Position numbers and translations under genes: made by a program
Shown here: one piece after another, positions 9,990 to 19,800 of the stretch
How the letters are laid out: the number at the start of each line of letters is the position of its first letter
Numbering within the stretch: the first letter of the stretch is position 1
Notes under the pieces: model-generated
Databases searched by the model: none
What the model was told of the DNA's origin: nothing
The model's input: the letters and a program-made list of their open reading frames with translations, nothing else
Assembly (NCBI GenBank): GCA_003116975.1
Contig: BGKB01000171.1
Span: forward strand, 62,001 to 126,000
From: Aurantiochytrium sp. KH105
Taxonomy: Eukaryota > Sar > Bigyra > Thraustochytrida > Thraustochytriidae
Direction: 5' to 3'
DNA length: 64,000 nt

Positions 9990-11288
9990 ATGCAGCCCCT
10001 GGCAGCAAGCATCTCGCTCGGCAGCCGCACCTCGCTCCTCGCCCAGGTCGTCCGCGGAAGCCGCACCATGGCGTCGTCGTCGCGCGCCGCGTTGCAGACG
10101 CTCGAAGCGCGCCTCAACGAGGAAATGGACGGCATGCGCGAGGCCGGCACCTACAAGACGGAGCGCGTGATCACCAGCCCGCAAGACAGCAAGGTAAGCG
10201 TAAGCGGGCGCGAGGACAAGGTGCTCAACTTTTGCGCCAACAACTATCTGGGCCTCTCGGACCATCCTGAAGTCGTCAAGGCAGCGCACGAAGCGCTAGA
10301 CTCGCATGGGTTCGGTATGAGCTCCGTTCGCTTCATCTGCGGCACTCAAGATATTCACAAGGAGCTCGAGACCAAGATTGCCAAATTCCACGACATGGAT
10401 GACTGCATTCTCTTTCCCTCGTGCTTTGATGCCAATGCTGGTCTCTTCGAGGCCATTCTTGGGCCCGAAGACGCACTCATCAGTGACAGTCTTAATCATG
10501 CGTCCATCATTGATGGCGTCCGGCTTTGCAAGGCGCAGCGCCATCGCTACAAGCATATGGACATGGTCGATCTCGAGGAAAAGCTTGTTGCAGCCAAAGA
10601 TGCGCGCGTGCGTCTCATTGTCACGGATGGTGTTTTCAGCATGGACGGCGATGTGGCACCGCTTCGAGACATTTGCGATCTTGCGGAAAAGCATGACGCT
10701 CTTGTTTTCATCGATGAGTGCCACGCCACGGGATTTTTTGGCGAGACAGGCCGCGGCACCATCGAGCATTGCGACGTGCATGGTCGTGTCGCCATCATCA
10801 ACTCCACGCTTGGCAAGGCGCTTGGTGGCGCCACTGGCGGCTACACCGCAGCGATTCAGCCTGTCGTAGACATTTTGCGTCAAAAGGCGCGCCCCTACCT
10901 CTTCTCAAATGCTGTGGCCCCGGCCGTCGTCGGTGCCTCACTCAAGGTCTTTGACATGCTCTCGCAGCCGGACAATCCTTTCGTGGCCAAGGTCCGCAAG
11001 AACACGCACCTTTTTCGCGACCGCCTCACCGAGGCGGGCTTTCGTCTCAGCGGCGATTATGATCACCCGATTGTCCCCGTCATGCTTGGCGATGCCCGTC
11101 TCGCATCCGAGATGGCTGACGACATGCTGCAACGGGGTGTCTACGTCATTGGCTTTTCCTTTCCCGTTGTGCCTCGCGGCGAGGCACGCATCCGCACGCA
11201 AATCTCCGCGGCGCATTCTGAGGACGATGTAAACTTTGCTGCCGACGCCTTCATTGAGATTGGCAAGAAGCACGGAGTCATCAACTGA
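9990..11288 (+). CDS. GCAT: Glycine C-acetyltransferase (2-amino-3-ketobutyrate CoA ligase), mitochondrial
   Basis: The 432-residue product is a PLP-dependent alpha-oxoamine synthase of the Kbl/GCAT type. It joins 2-amino-3-oxobutyrate (from threonine dehydrogenase) with CoA to give glycine and acetyl-CoA. Signatures include [30 protein letters not shown] (typical of Kbl rather than 8-amino-7-oxononanoate or 5-aminolevulinate synthases), [10 protein letters not shown] in the cofactor site, and the Schiff-base Lys in STLGKALGG (K276). The first 35 residues are rich in Arg, Ser and Leu with no acidic residue, as in a mitochondrial targeting peptide, so I chose the ATG at 9990. An in-frame ATG at 9834 would add 52 residues that look like leader DNA. 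The ATG at 10069 (accATGg) could give a shorter, cytosolic form. The gene has a CGTAT microsatellite just after its stop. Confidence 0.95.
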   Translation: MQPLAASISLGSRTSLLAQVVRGSRTMASSSRAALQTLEARLNEEMDGMREAGTYKTERVITSPQDSKVSVSGREDKVLNFCANNYLGLSDHPEVVKAAHEALDSHGFGMSSVRFICGTQDIHKELETKIAKFHDMDDCILFPSCFDANAGLFEAILGPEDALISDSLNHASIIDGVRLCKAQRHRYKHMDMVDLEEKLVAAKDARVRLIVTDGVFSMDGDVAPLRDICDLAEKHDALVFIDECHATGFFGETGRGTIEHCDVHGRVAIINSTLGKALGGATGGYTAAIQPVVDILRQKARPYLFSNAVAPAVVGASLKVFDMLSQPDNPFVAKVRKNTHLFRDRLTEAGFRLSGDYDHPIVPVMLGDARLASEMADDMLQRGVYVIGFSFPVVPRGEARIRTQISAAHSEDDVNFAADAFIEIGKKHGVIN

Positions 11289-11815
11289 ATAGGCTCCAGC
11301 ACGTACGTATCGTATCGTATCGTATCGTGTCGTGTCGTATTTCGTATCGCAGCAGTCCAAAAAAGCTTCGAAAAGAATAAATTAAGCTCGGTTTTGGTGA
11401 TTGCTTGATTTAGGTGATTTTATGCTCCTGGTGGTGACCAGAAAGTGATGTTGCGCCCGCAAAAGCAGAGACGATCGAATGCTTGGCTGACAAAGAGTAA
11501 CGAAAGGTGAGACGTCAGCGTTTCGGCAAGGTTCTCGAGGCTTATTGTCCTCTTTGGATCCTTTTTTCTCTTGCGCGCTGTTTGGTCCAGAATATCTTTG
11601 CTCAAGAAGGGACACCAGACCCTGGTGAATGAATACACACGAATCAAATCATAAAGGATCTATCAAGCTTCTTTTCGAGGGGAGGCCATACAATTTCGTG
11701 TCATATCCATGTCATGGCGCGCACACCAGGACCCGCGCCAAGCAGGCCCTCTGGAGCAGAAAAACACAATAAATGCAGCGCGACTGTCCGATGAACGAAC
11801 AGGCGACACCTCAAA
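11289..11815. other. Intergenic, convergent 3' flanks
   Basis: This stretch lies between the 3' ends of the GCAT gene and the fucosyltransferase-like gene. It holds the pentanucleotide repeat listed separately. The remaining sequence shows only short random frames. Confidence 0.6.
11303..11348. repeat. CGTAT pentanucleotide repeat
   Basis: About eight to nine units of CGTAT with a few CGTGT variants start about 15 bp after the GCAT stop codon, so they lie in the transcribed 3' flank. Confidence 0.9.
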
Positions 11816-13657
11816 CTAACAGGGGACGAGGGAGACTACCTCGCGGGAACAACTGACTTCCCGCGTCAAGAGAGCGAGCTCATGGTCTGCGGCCAGGTTC
11901 CTTGCCTTTACTTTTTGCAAAGCACGCGCGATGTCCGCAGTCTGCGAATTCTGAAGAAACTCCACGTCTTCCTGATAGCGCATCGGCAGCAAAGACATGT
12001 CGTAAAAGAGGACGGGGTTGATCCGCTTAATGCGGATGTAACGGGAAAATGTAGAGAACCCAGTCCCCAAATAGAGAGACGAACGGGCACAGATGAGCTG
12101 TTCCAAAATGCCCAGCAGACTCATTTGAATGTCATTTTGAGGGAATTGCGAGAGGAATCGGCCCACGGCAGGAACTTCGGCCAGAGCGCGACTAAAATAC
12201 AATTCGAAGCCAGCCTTTCGAAAGTGCTCAAAGTACGTCGAGTCCGCGCGCGATGGCTGCGTGGCAATGTAGAGGCGCGGGGAGACCTCTGTTGCGTTGT
12301 ACTTTAGTAGTCGCTTCACAAAGCTGGAAGCAGGACCGAGCTTGTCCGTGAGCAACGCCGAGTCGCGGTCTTGGAAACGCACATGTACAGAGTTAAAAGG
12401 TTGCGTGCCAAAGAGGCCCTCTGTGGCGAGGCGGGCCACCATTCGAAAGTCGGGAGCCAGCTGTACGTGACTCTGCGCGTATTCAGCCTCATCGTCCGTG
12501 AAATTAAAACGCTTCCACATGGAGTACTTGGCAAAGAACAGGACCTCGCTCGGGTCATCGCCGTATAGTCGTTGCAGGTCCTGGGTCGTGTACGGTGCAT
12601 CGCGTTCAGAATTCTTGTACGGAAGCTCTACGCGGTGCCACTTGGGGAATTCTCGCTTCTCGTTAAATTCGACGAAACGCCGCAAGATAATGTGCCGCAG
12701 CCCCAAGGTTCGCACGGCCTTATTCATGCGCACTTCATCAAAGACGTGAAAAGCTTGCACAGTGCGCTCCCAGGTCACTTTATTGTAGTTCCAAAACATG
12801 CTCGTGTGCGGGCAAACAGGCGGAACCACAAGAGTGCGCCCAAGCGCTTTGGCCACCAAAAGAGCCTGCTCGAGAATAATACGTTGGTTGCTCATTCCGC
12901 CCGATGGCTGGTACACAAAGTATTTTTCTCCTGGTTTGTACCAGGATGCGTGCGTGAAATGACGCTCTATGGCGAGATTCTTGACTGGTTTGGCGGCGGG
13001 TTCACTCTTGGACGACCACATGGTCACGAAATCATTGTGATTCTTCACCTTTGCCTTGGCGAGCGCCTCTCGCTCTCCCAGGCGCTCAATTGAATTTTTC
13101 GTCACTAGCACAGACAGTTTCTGTTGCGCGGGAAGGAGAAAGTCCTCTGTGAGGTCCGGCGATGCCCCCGTTTCGAGATCTTCCTCGTCTTCTTCCTCCC
13201 TTTCTTCTTCCAATCCTGGTTCATCGTCGTCCTCTTCTCTCAAGTCATCTTCTCCATCATCACCTCTATGATGTCCCATGGTCAGCTTATGGGTATTATC
13301 GACAGGATAACGAAGACTGCTGCTCCTCAGGCCTCCTGTGTTGGCAGGATCATAAGCGCTCTCGAGGCCTGGCAACTCGTTGTCCTTGTTGAGTGCGTCT
13401 GAGAGCGCGCCACCCAAAAGCCACGCACGCCACGTCATTGTCAGGCAAAAGGCGCAGATGCCGAGGAGCAGACCTTTGCGACTCATTTTGGCCAAGACCG
13501 CTCGCCAGCCTGTTATGAGATCCGATGTCGCGGAAGCCGCTGCTGAGCCTGACGCTCCGGGTCCTCGCTTCGGGGTCTTCACTTTCGCCGTCCCAGACGA
13601 GTTCGCCGCCGCAGAGGCGCCGTCCGGCGCGGCCGGTCCGCGCACAGGTCTCAGCAT
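11816..13657 (-). CDS. O-fucosyltransferase-like glycosyltransferase, type II membrane protein
   Basis: From the ATG at 13657 the product has 613 residues. It has a short cytosolic tail, one hydrophobic span starting near MSRKGLLLGICAFCLTMTW, an acidic stalk (EEDDDEPGLEEEREEEDEED), then a catalytic region. There YQPSGGMSNQRIILEQALLV followed by GRTLVVPPV matches the GDP-fucose-binding start of the O-fucosyltransferase superfamily. FNSVHVRFQDRD corresponds to the conserved nucleotide-sugar His/Arg motif, and YIATQ and GFSTFSRYIR to later motifs. Such enzymes act in the Golgi or ER lumen on proteins or glycans; the acceptor cannot be told. Upstream sequence to 14239 is open but looks like GC-rich leader with an AGAGC repeat. 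The ATG at 13486 (A at -3) would place the membrane span at the very N-terminus and is an equally good start. Confidence 0.8.
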   Translation of the reverse strand: MLRPVRGPAAPDGASAAANSSGTAKVKTPKRGPGASGSAAASATSDLITGWRAVLAKMSRKGLLLGICAFCLTMTWRAWLLGGALSDALNKDNELPGLESAYDPANTGGLRSSSLRYPVDNTHKLTMGHHRGDDGEDDLREEDDDEPGLEEEREEEDEEDLETGASPDLTEDFLLPAQQKLSVLVTKNSIERLGEREALAKAKVKNHNDFVTMWSSKSEPAAKPVKNLAIERHFTHASWYKPGEKYFVYQPSGGMSNQRIILEQALLVAKALGRTLVVPPVCPHTSMFWNYNKVTWERTVQAFHVFDEVRMNKAVRTLGLRHIILRRFVEFNEKREFPKWHRVELPYKNSERDAPYTTQDLQRLYGDDPSEVLFFAKYSMWKRFNFTDDEAEYAQSHVQLAPDFRMVARLATEGLFGTQPFNSVHVRFQDRDSALLTDKLGPASSFVKRLLKYNATEVSPRLYIATQPSRADSTYFEHFRKAGFELYFSRALAEVPAVGRFLSQFPQNDIQMSLLGILEQLICARSSLYLGTGFSTFSRYIRIKRINPVLFYDMSLLPMRYQEDVEFLQNSQTADIARALQKVKARNLAADHELALLTREVSCSREVVSLVPC

Positions 13658-14696
13658 CCACGCCCGCGCGCGTGGCGAGGCGAGGCGCTCTTCGTCGCCG
13701 CGCCCCGTCGGGCGTCCACGGGCCTCGCCGGCGGGTCCCGCCACGCGCAGAGCCTTGCCGGGCAGACCCGCCTCGCGGCGGCCTTTCCCTCGCTGCCGCC
13801 GGCCGCGCGCCGCGCGAGCGCCGCCAGCCTCGCGAGCGATGCGGACTGCCTGCCGTCTGCGCCGCGCTTTCGGTCTGCGCGCCGAGCTTCGGGTCCTCCG
13901 CGTTCGCTTTCGCCTCCGTGCCGGGTTCCAGAGGTTCTGCTTTTGACCGGTAGAGCGCGGCGCCGCGCCGCTGGAGCCGAGTGGGACTCGCCCGCCCTCG
14001 CGCGCGTCCGGCGTGCTCGTGGGAGGGAGGGAGGGAGGGCGACCACGCGCCGACGCGGAGGAGCCCAGCGCGGGAGAGCAGAGCAGAGCAGAGCAGAGCA
14101 GAGCAGAGCAGAGCAGAGCAGGCGAGGCGAGGACGAGAGTGGGGACGGGGGGAGGGTGAAAGCGAGCTTGCGTGCTCGTAACAAATTCCCGCTGCCGCCA
14201 CCACCGCCGCCGCCACCGCTGCGGTCGAAGGGTGTTCATGTCACGACATGAGAGCCTGACTCACTGTCGGTGGTGAGAAAGGAACGAAAGGACACTCACT
14301 CCCTTGGGGGCCAGCCAACCCATCCGACCACCGCCAAAGGCTGACTCTCCACGGCGGCCGGCTTGCTGTCGTGGTGGGCCGGCTCCACAAACTCGACATC
14401 AAGTACTTTGCCAGCGAGAGTAAAGGCTCAAGGTGGAATCATCGCAGTAGGCTGTCAGTGCAGCGACGAAGATCAAATTTAACCCACCATCCATCTCCAA
14501 TGCAGCTGTCTCGTCCCGCTGCCGCTGCTCGTGGCAGTGGTGGAGAATCTCAGCAACGTGCTGGCCTTCCCCCCCCCCTCCCCCCAACAAGCGTATGGGC
14601 CTATTTAATTATGACAGCTGTTCTAGTAGTTCTAGTGCAAAACGCAAAATGAAACGCGAGACAAGACCAGACAGAAACGGATGCGAAGCGAGCACG
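13658..14696. other. Intergenic / 5' leader region between divergent genes
   Basis: This GC-rich divergent region lies between the fucosyltransferase-like gene and the HAUS1-like gene. The left half stays open in all minus frames because of composition. It contains the AGAGC repeat, a CCG/CCA run near 14191-14220 and an AT-richer patch around 14600-14612. Confidence 0.5.
14074..14121. repeat. AGAGC pentanucleotide repeat
   Basis: About nine perfect tandem AGAGC units. They make repetitive Ser/Ala/Leu/Cys reading frames on both strands that should not be read as protein. Confidence 0.9.
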
Positions 14697-15410
14697 ATGG
14701 GCCGCAGCAAGCAGCTGCAGCAGCAGCAGCAGCAACAGCAGCAGGAGGAGCTCGATGCGTGGCCTGGAAATGGAGCGCACGGAGGGCCGCAAGAGCTTGT
14801 CTCTACTGGAGATGAACGCGAGGGCAAAGAAGAGACTCAGGACGATGTCGCGGTCAGACTTGCGAGTTGCCTCGCAAAACTAGGCCTCGCGGCAACCGAT
14901 GCCGGGAGCGACGCGGCCATCGCGAGTGCGTGGGCAGCGGCGTCTGCGCGTGACCAAGATGCGCGAGCGCAGCTTGATGCGGCGCGCGCAAAGCATACCG
15001 ACATTCAGGAAAAGGTGGCGCGCGTTGGCGTCTGGCGAAGGCAGCTTCAAACGCAGCTCGCGGACCTCGAGGCCGAAACGGCTGCGCGGAACGAAAACGT
15101 GGCGACCCTGAATCAAGAGGTCGAGAGCTTTCGCGTTAAACGATCAGAGTACGCGCAGCAAAGAAGAGAGGCTCTTGCTGCCCTGCAAAATGTGGACTTG
15201 GAGCGTATCAGTCACCAGGCCATTCTTGAAAAGCGAGCACGCCTTGATCGGGCGCTGCAACGTCAGAAAGAACTCCGTGACTTGCACCGACCGTATCATG
15301 ATCTTTCTACAGACGCTCGAGCAGCGACGCAACAGGTTGCTCAAGCGCGCCAAACCCTGTCAAACCTTGACGCTCAGTTCCAGCGCCTTGTCGCCGGGCT
15401 CAGTCTCTAG
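14697..15410 (+). CDS. Coiled-coil protein, HAUS1-like augmin subunit candidate
   Basis: The product has 237 residues from the ATG at 14697 (acgATGg). After a Gln run (residues about 7-15, from CAG repeats) and an acidic linker, it is helical almost to the end, with heptad-like spacing and two long coiled coils. The C-terminal block ISHQAILEKRARLD, then YHDLSTDARAATQQVAQAR and a final LVAGLSL parallels the end of HAUS1 (an ISHQ-like start, a Y-x-DL turn, an A-rich helix and a short tail). HAUS1 is a coiled-coil subunit of augmin, which recruits gamma-tubulin to spindle microtubules. Length is close to HAUS1 (about 278 in human). The resemblance is by eye and short, so a different coiled-coil protein is possible. 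An in-frame ATG at 14595 would add 34 low-complexity residues. Confidence 0.7.
   Translation: MGRSKQLQQQQQQQQQEELDAWPGNGAHGGPQELVSTGDEREGKEETQDDVAVRLASCLAKLGLAATDAGSDAAIASAWAAASARDQDARAQLDAARAKHTDIQEKVARVGVWRRQLQTQLADLEAETAARNENVATLNQEVESFRVKRSEYAQQRREALAALQNVDLERISHQAILEKRARLDRALQRQKELRDLHRPYHDLSTDARAATQQVAQARQTLSNLDAQFQRLVAGLSL
14717..14745 (+). repeat. CAG repeat encoding poly-Gln
   Basis: A CAG/CAA run inside the N-terminus of the coiled-coil gene encodes a Gln tract. Confidence 0.9.
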
Positions 15411-15632
15411 AAAGTGGCCGGCGCAAGAGCAAGCCAACAGACTGACTGACTGACCGACCTGCCGGTCAGCGGGTCAGTTGGCAGAGAAAGAAGAACCTCT
15501 TTTGTTCTTTTGTTTTCTAGAATGAGAGCGGGCCTCGAAGCTAATCTCTACATGTGTTTTGTATAATTCAAGCAACTGGATTCACCTATTTCTTCAAAAC
15601 AACTTCTCCTTTGCTGCTACTGTTGCAGCTGC

Positions 15633-16163
15633 TCATTTGCGTGTGCTTCGCGTGAAGTGTTGCTGTTGCATTGACGTTTCTTGATGACTAGAAATGACGC
15701 GCTTTGCACAGTGGTTCATTGCATTTTGCGCAACACGTTTTTCAATCTCCTCAATCTCTGATGCTGCCGTATTCACCGACAAGATGAGCCAAGTCATTGG
15801 ACCAAGGCTCAAAGTCCTGGGATTGAATTCAGGTTGCCCGAGATTCTCCAGCTCCTTGGGCAACTTCATTCCCACGAAGGAGGCCATCAAGCGGTGCCGT
15901 AGTACCTCAGGATAGAGCCGTGCATACTGAACAGCCGCATCTCGTTCCGTGTTCCACAAGATGTATGTGGACAGCCCGAATCCAACGCAAGAGCCCAAGA
16001 GATACGGGCCCAGAGGCCCGACCGTGGCCGAGAAAAGGTTCGCGCCGATCCAACCGGAAGTCAATCCAAAGCTGAGACTCAGAAAGATGCTTTGGCCAAG
16101 GTGCTTTGTGACGATGCGCGCTCTGGACGGCACGAGCGCGACGAGATCATGCGCAAACTCCAT
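15633..16163 (-). CDS. Unknown small membrane protein with two TM segments
   Basis: The 176-residue product starts at an ATG with A at -3 and G at +4 (aaaATGg). Two hydrophobic helices rich in Gly, Leu and Ser lie at about residues 27-46 and 52-70, separated by a short Gly/Pro turn (VGPLGPYLLG), as in a helical hairpin. A third moderately hydrophobic stretch (LGPMTWLILSVN) lies near residue 125 and may lie flat on a membrane. The tail is polar with a Gln run. No family is recognised. Its start codon is only about 120 bp from that of the divergent ERG28 homologue. The two may share a promoter, but this does not prove a common function. Confidence 0.7.
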   Translation of the reverse strand: MEFAHDLVALVPSRARIVTKHLGQSIFLSLSFGLTSGWIGANLFSATVGPLGPYLLGSCVGFGLSTYILWNTERDAAVQYARLYPEVLRHRLMASFVGMKLPKELENLGQPEFNPRTLSLGPMTWLILSVNTAASEIEEIEKRVAQNAMNHCAKRVISSHQETSMQQQHFTRSTRK

Positions 16164-16283
16164 TTTCTGCTCTCTCTCTCTCTCTCTTTGCGAAATAGAC
16201 CAAGACTCTTGCTCGGGCCCAGGAAAGGACTGCTGCTGCTACTGCTGCCACGACGCCGCGCCGCTGCCCCGAGCTACGCCACA
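16164..16283. promoter_or_regulatory. Compact bidirectional promoter region
   Basis: Only 120 bp separate two divergent start codons. The region holds a CT dinucleotide tract (about 16172-16189) and a CTG/CTGCTA run (about 16231-16245). No TATA box is present. Confidence 0.45.
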
Positions 16284-16775
16284 ATGCCTGGCGCGCACTT
16301 TGACCGTGCGCTTACCCTCGGCGCCGCCTTCGAAGTTTTGCAGGCCGCGTAAGTTTTCGGATCGAACTTGACTCACACATGTCGATCGAGGTGGTCCTCA
16401 AGACTGACAACGATGGAGACTTGCACGGCGACACCATACAGACGCCTGGTGGGCGGCAACACCAAGAACACGGAGCTGCAGCCCATGCTCTCCCCGAACC
16501 TTGCGCATGATCTCTCGTACCGCCGCCTTTGGACGCTCTTTACACTCATTTTGGCGTACTCGAGGTGGTCCTGCGTGGGACCCAAGGCCGACCGCCAAGT
16601 CAAGAAACTTACGCTTGCCATCCACCTGATGGAAATTGGCTTTTTTGCGCGTGAATTGAGCGTTGCGGTGAATCCCTCGCCGAAAATGTATGGCCTGCTC
16701 GCAATCTGCACCATCATGCCCTCATTTCTCATCTCCGACCTCTTCATGACACGAAACCAAGACGACAAGAAGTAA
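16284..16775 (+). CDS. ERG28: ERG28-like sterol C4-demethylation scaffold protein, two exons
   Basis: Two exons, 16284-16348 and 16442-16775, flank a 93-nt intron (16349-16441). The donor GTAAGT is perfect, the acceptor is ATACAG, and a CTGAC branch-site-like motif lies about 35 nt before the acceptor. Without splicing the first exon meets TAA at once; with splicing the frame continues exactly, giving 132 residues. The join reads LQAARLVGGN. The order of motifs (a PNL, a short gap, then RRLWTLFTLILAYSRW, then a later helix with ARELSV) follows ERG28/C14orf1 proteins, which have PNL, R, WTL and a SEL-type motif in small four-helix ER proteins of about 140 residues. ERG28 tethers the C4-demethylase complex in sterol synthesis. 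The start (acaATGc) is the only ATG of exon 1. It converges on TOP3A, 55 bp away. Confidence 0.7.
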
Positions 16776-16830
16776 CTTTTAAAAAAGAGTACGACCGAGT
16801 ACGACTGGTAAAAATTGACAAACACTATCA

Positions 16831-19800
16831 TTAGTTGGGATTACAATTCCTGCAGATTCGCTTACGCGGCTCAAGAGGGAGGCCGCAATCCGGGCAGACG
16901 CGAGCTTTGCTGCGCTTCCAACCCTTCGGTCCCGTTTGACGCGACTTTTTGGACCCACCGCCGCTACTACTGCTACCGCGGCCACGCTTGCCCCTTCCTG
17001 TCGACCTGCTCGATCTACTGTTGCTGCTACCGCCACCGCCACCACCAAAATTATTACCCATAGCGCCGCCGTTGCCACCTTTTTGAGGACAGTTGTTTGA
17101 GAAGTGGCCCTCTTGCCCACATGAAAAGCAAGTTAATCCTCCTCCTCCGCCGCCGCCGCCGCCGCCGCCGCCGATGGTACCGCCGCTGCCATGCCCAAAA
17201 TTGTTCTGTGCATGACTGCTCGTCGATCCTCTTTGTGGGCAGCTACTCGAAAAGTGTCCCACTTGTCCACACGAATAACATGTTGCGCTGGCACTTGGAC
17301 CTCCGCCACCGCCAAAACTATTCGTTCCGCTATCCATCTGAAGTCCTCCACGAAAGTTATTTGCGCCGCTAGTGCTCTTTTGAGGGCAACTGCTTGAGAA
17401 ATGACCTGGCTGGCCACACGAGTAACATGTTGCACCGGCAGCCGGGCCACCACCACCGCCACCGCCACCAAAGCCGCCGCCGCCACCAAAGCCACCACCG
17501 CCACCACCACCGGAGGGCGCTCCAGCGTCGTCGGACCACTGAAAGAATTCGCATTCCTCGCCACGTTGTCCACACTTGAAAAACTTGCGTCCCTTATTCG
17601 GCCCCTCCTTGCGAACCGTCAGCTCCACGGCCGGAAGTTGGTGCCCTGGACACACCACATTCTGCTCGTCACCTCCAGTACCAAATTGTGGTGCTTCCAC
17701 ACGGGGCGGCGCCGTTGCAACAGGAATAACACGATTCATCGGTGCAATAGGACGAGCGTAGGGTTCGCGCTGCTCGGCTCCACCGCCCTGAAAGCTGGAA
17801 ACCTGAGGATTGGCTTGTTGCAGAGGAGGCGCAGCCTGAACTCTCCGCGGTCCCTTGTTAGAGAACGCAGACGGCCCGCCGCTACTCTTGAACGAATCCA
17901 TAATGCAATCAAGTTCGGTCGAACGGTCGCTGCAACTTGGAGATACACACAGGTACAGAGGATTGTCCCAGCCTGGGGGTAGCGCGCTTGATTTAAAAAG
18001 AAGTTTTACCTTGCAGCCATTGCATGCTCGGCATTTTGCGCTTCCCTTTTTTGGAACCGACGCCTCGCGGACGGAGCGAGGAAAGTACAGGCGTTGTTTG
18101 CACGTCTTATTTTTACATCGCAGCGAAAAGCTTGCAGGTTCACCAATGGCGCCCGGAAACTTGACAAGCCGTAGCCCACCAGAATCGCCTCCTCCTCCCC
18201 CTGCACATTGGCGACACGGCAAAACGTCCACGTCATCGCCTTCGACGCCTCCGGAAAGTGCGCAACGCGCTTCGCGGCAATCCCGGCATGTCATGGTCCG
18301 TCGGATCAACATGTCTTCGATATCTCCTGACTTTGGGGGACAATGATAACATCGTGGACACACATTGAAACTCCACTCCCCGGGCTTAGCGCTCAAGACT
18401 TGAGTCTTGCATAGGTAGCATTCGTGCTCAACAGTCGAAATGGCACCACGAGGCAATTCGAAGGCCTCTGTACAGGATGAACATATTACTGCATTCAAAA
18501 TCGCTGTCGTTTTGCCGCCGCGCGGACCCGGCTTGCCCTCAACCGTGCGCGTGTAGTGGTCCATGGATTGATTTCCGCATTTTCCGCAACTCGAGATACC
18601 GCGCTTTTTAAGTCGATATTCCTTCTTGATTTGCTCGAGCTTGCGCGCATTTCCGCGCTGGACTCTTGTCGGAAGAAGATTGCCGCCTCTGCCATGGCCT
18701 CCACCACCACCATTACCTCCTCCTCCTCCTCCTCCTCCTCCTCCGCCGCCGCCGCCGCCGCCGCCGCCGTCACCGCCCCCACCACCACCACCGTCTCCGT
18801 TGTCAGGGTCTGCGGGATTGTCCATGTTGGCAGCGAAATTTTCATAGCCTTGCAGGTACTCTTCGACGGCTTGGTGCAAAAGGTTAACTCGTGCGAGCGT
18901 GGCTTGGAAAACGCCACGAAAACGTTCAATCATTGCCTGGATAACAGCCGGTTTCGTCGCCCGTCCCTGACAAATATCCTTGAGTTGCTGCTCCATATGA
19001 GCCCGGAGCGAAGGACCAGAAATCTCTTGCTCGTGACCAATGCGCTTGTATGCTTGGACAAGGGCATAACCAAGTGGACTTGGCCGGAAGCGCTTGACAC
19101 CCTGTCCCACTTTTGTCGCATACTCGCGGTCTTGAACTGTCTTGATGTGGTCTTGAATGGTTGCATCGGTTCCAATGCCATGTCGATCCATCAACCGAAT
19201 CAGCTCCGGCTCGGAGAGTAGCTCGGGCGGCACTGTTCGGCCGTGATGCATTTCCAGCACGCTTGGCACAAAGGTCTGGCCCTCTTCGAAACGAGGCAGG
19301 CTACGCTGCGCCCAGCGCTCGTAAACATAGATGTCCAAATAATTCCGCTCGAGTACCTCGAGGCCGGATGTCTCGAATGTCTCAGCGCCCATGCTGACCA
19401 CGACTGTGCTCTTGCTGCCCCGCGCGTCCCGACTACAGCAGGCTAGAAAGTGCCGCACAACAAACTCGTACACCGCTTTTTCTGGGCCCTGCAGCTGTTC
19501 AAGAGGCACGCACGCCGTCGGATGAATGGGGGGGTGTGCCTGATCGTTATTGCGACCCTGTCTGGGCATTTGGAACCCCCCAGCATCCAGCAACATCGCC
19601 GCGTAGCCGCCCCAGGTCGCATGTGCACGTTGAACGTCGACAAGGGCCTGAAGATCAAAACTTGCATCGAAGCTGTCCGTCTCCGTACGTGGGTAGCTGA
19701 TGAGACCCCGCTGGTAAAGTGACTCGGCGGCATGCATGGTGGCTTCCGAGGCCAGGCCCCGCGATCGTGAGAGCCGAATCTGCATTTCCACCGTCGAGAG

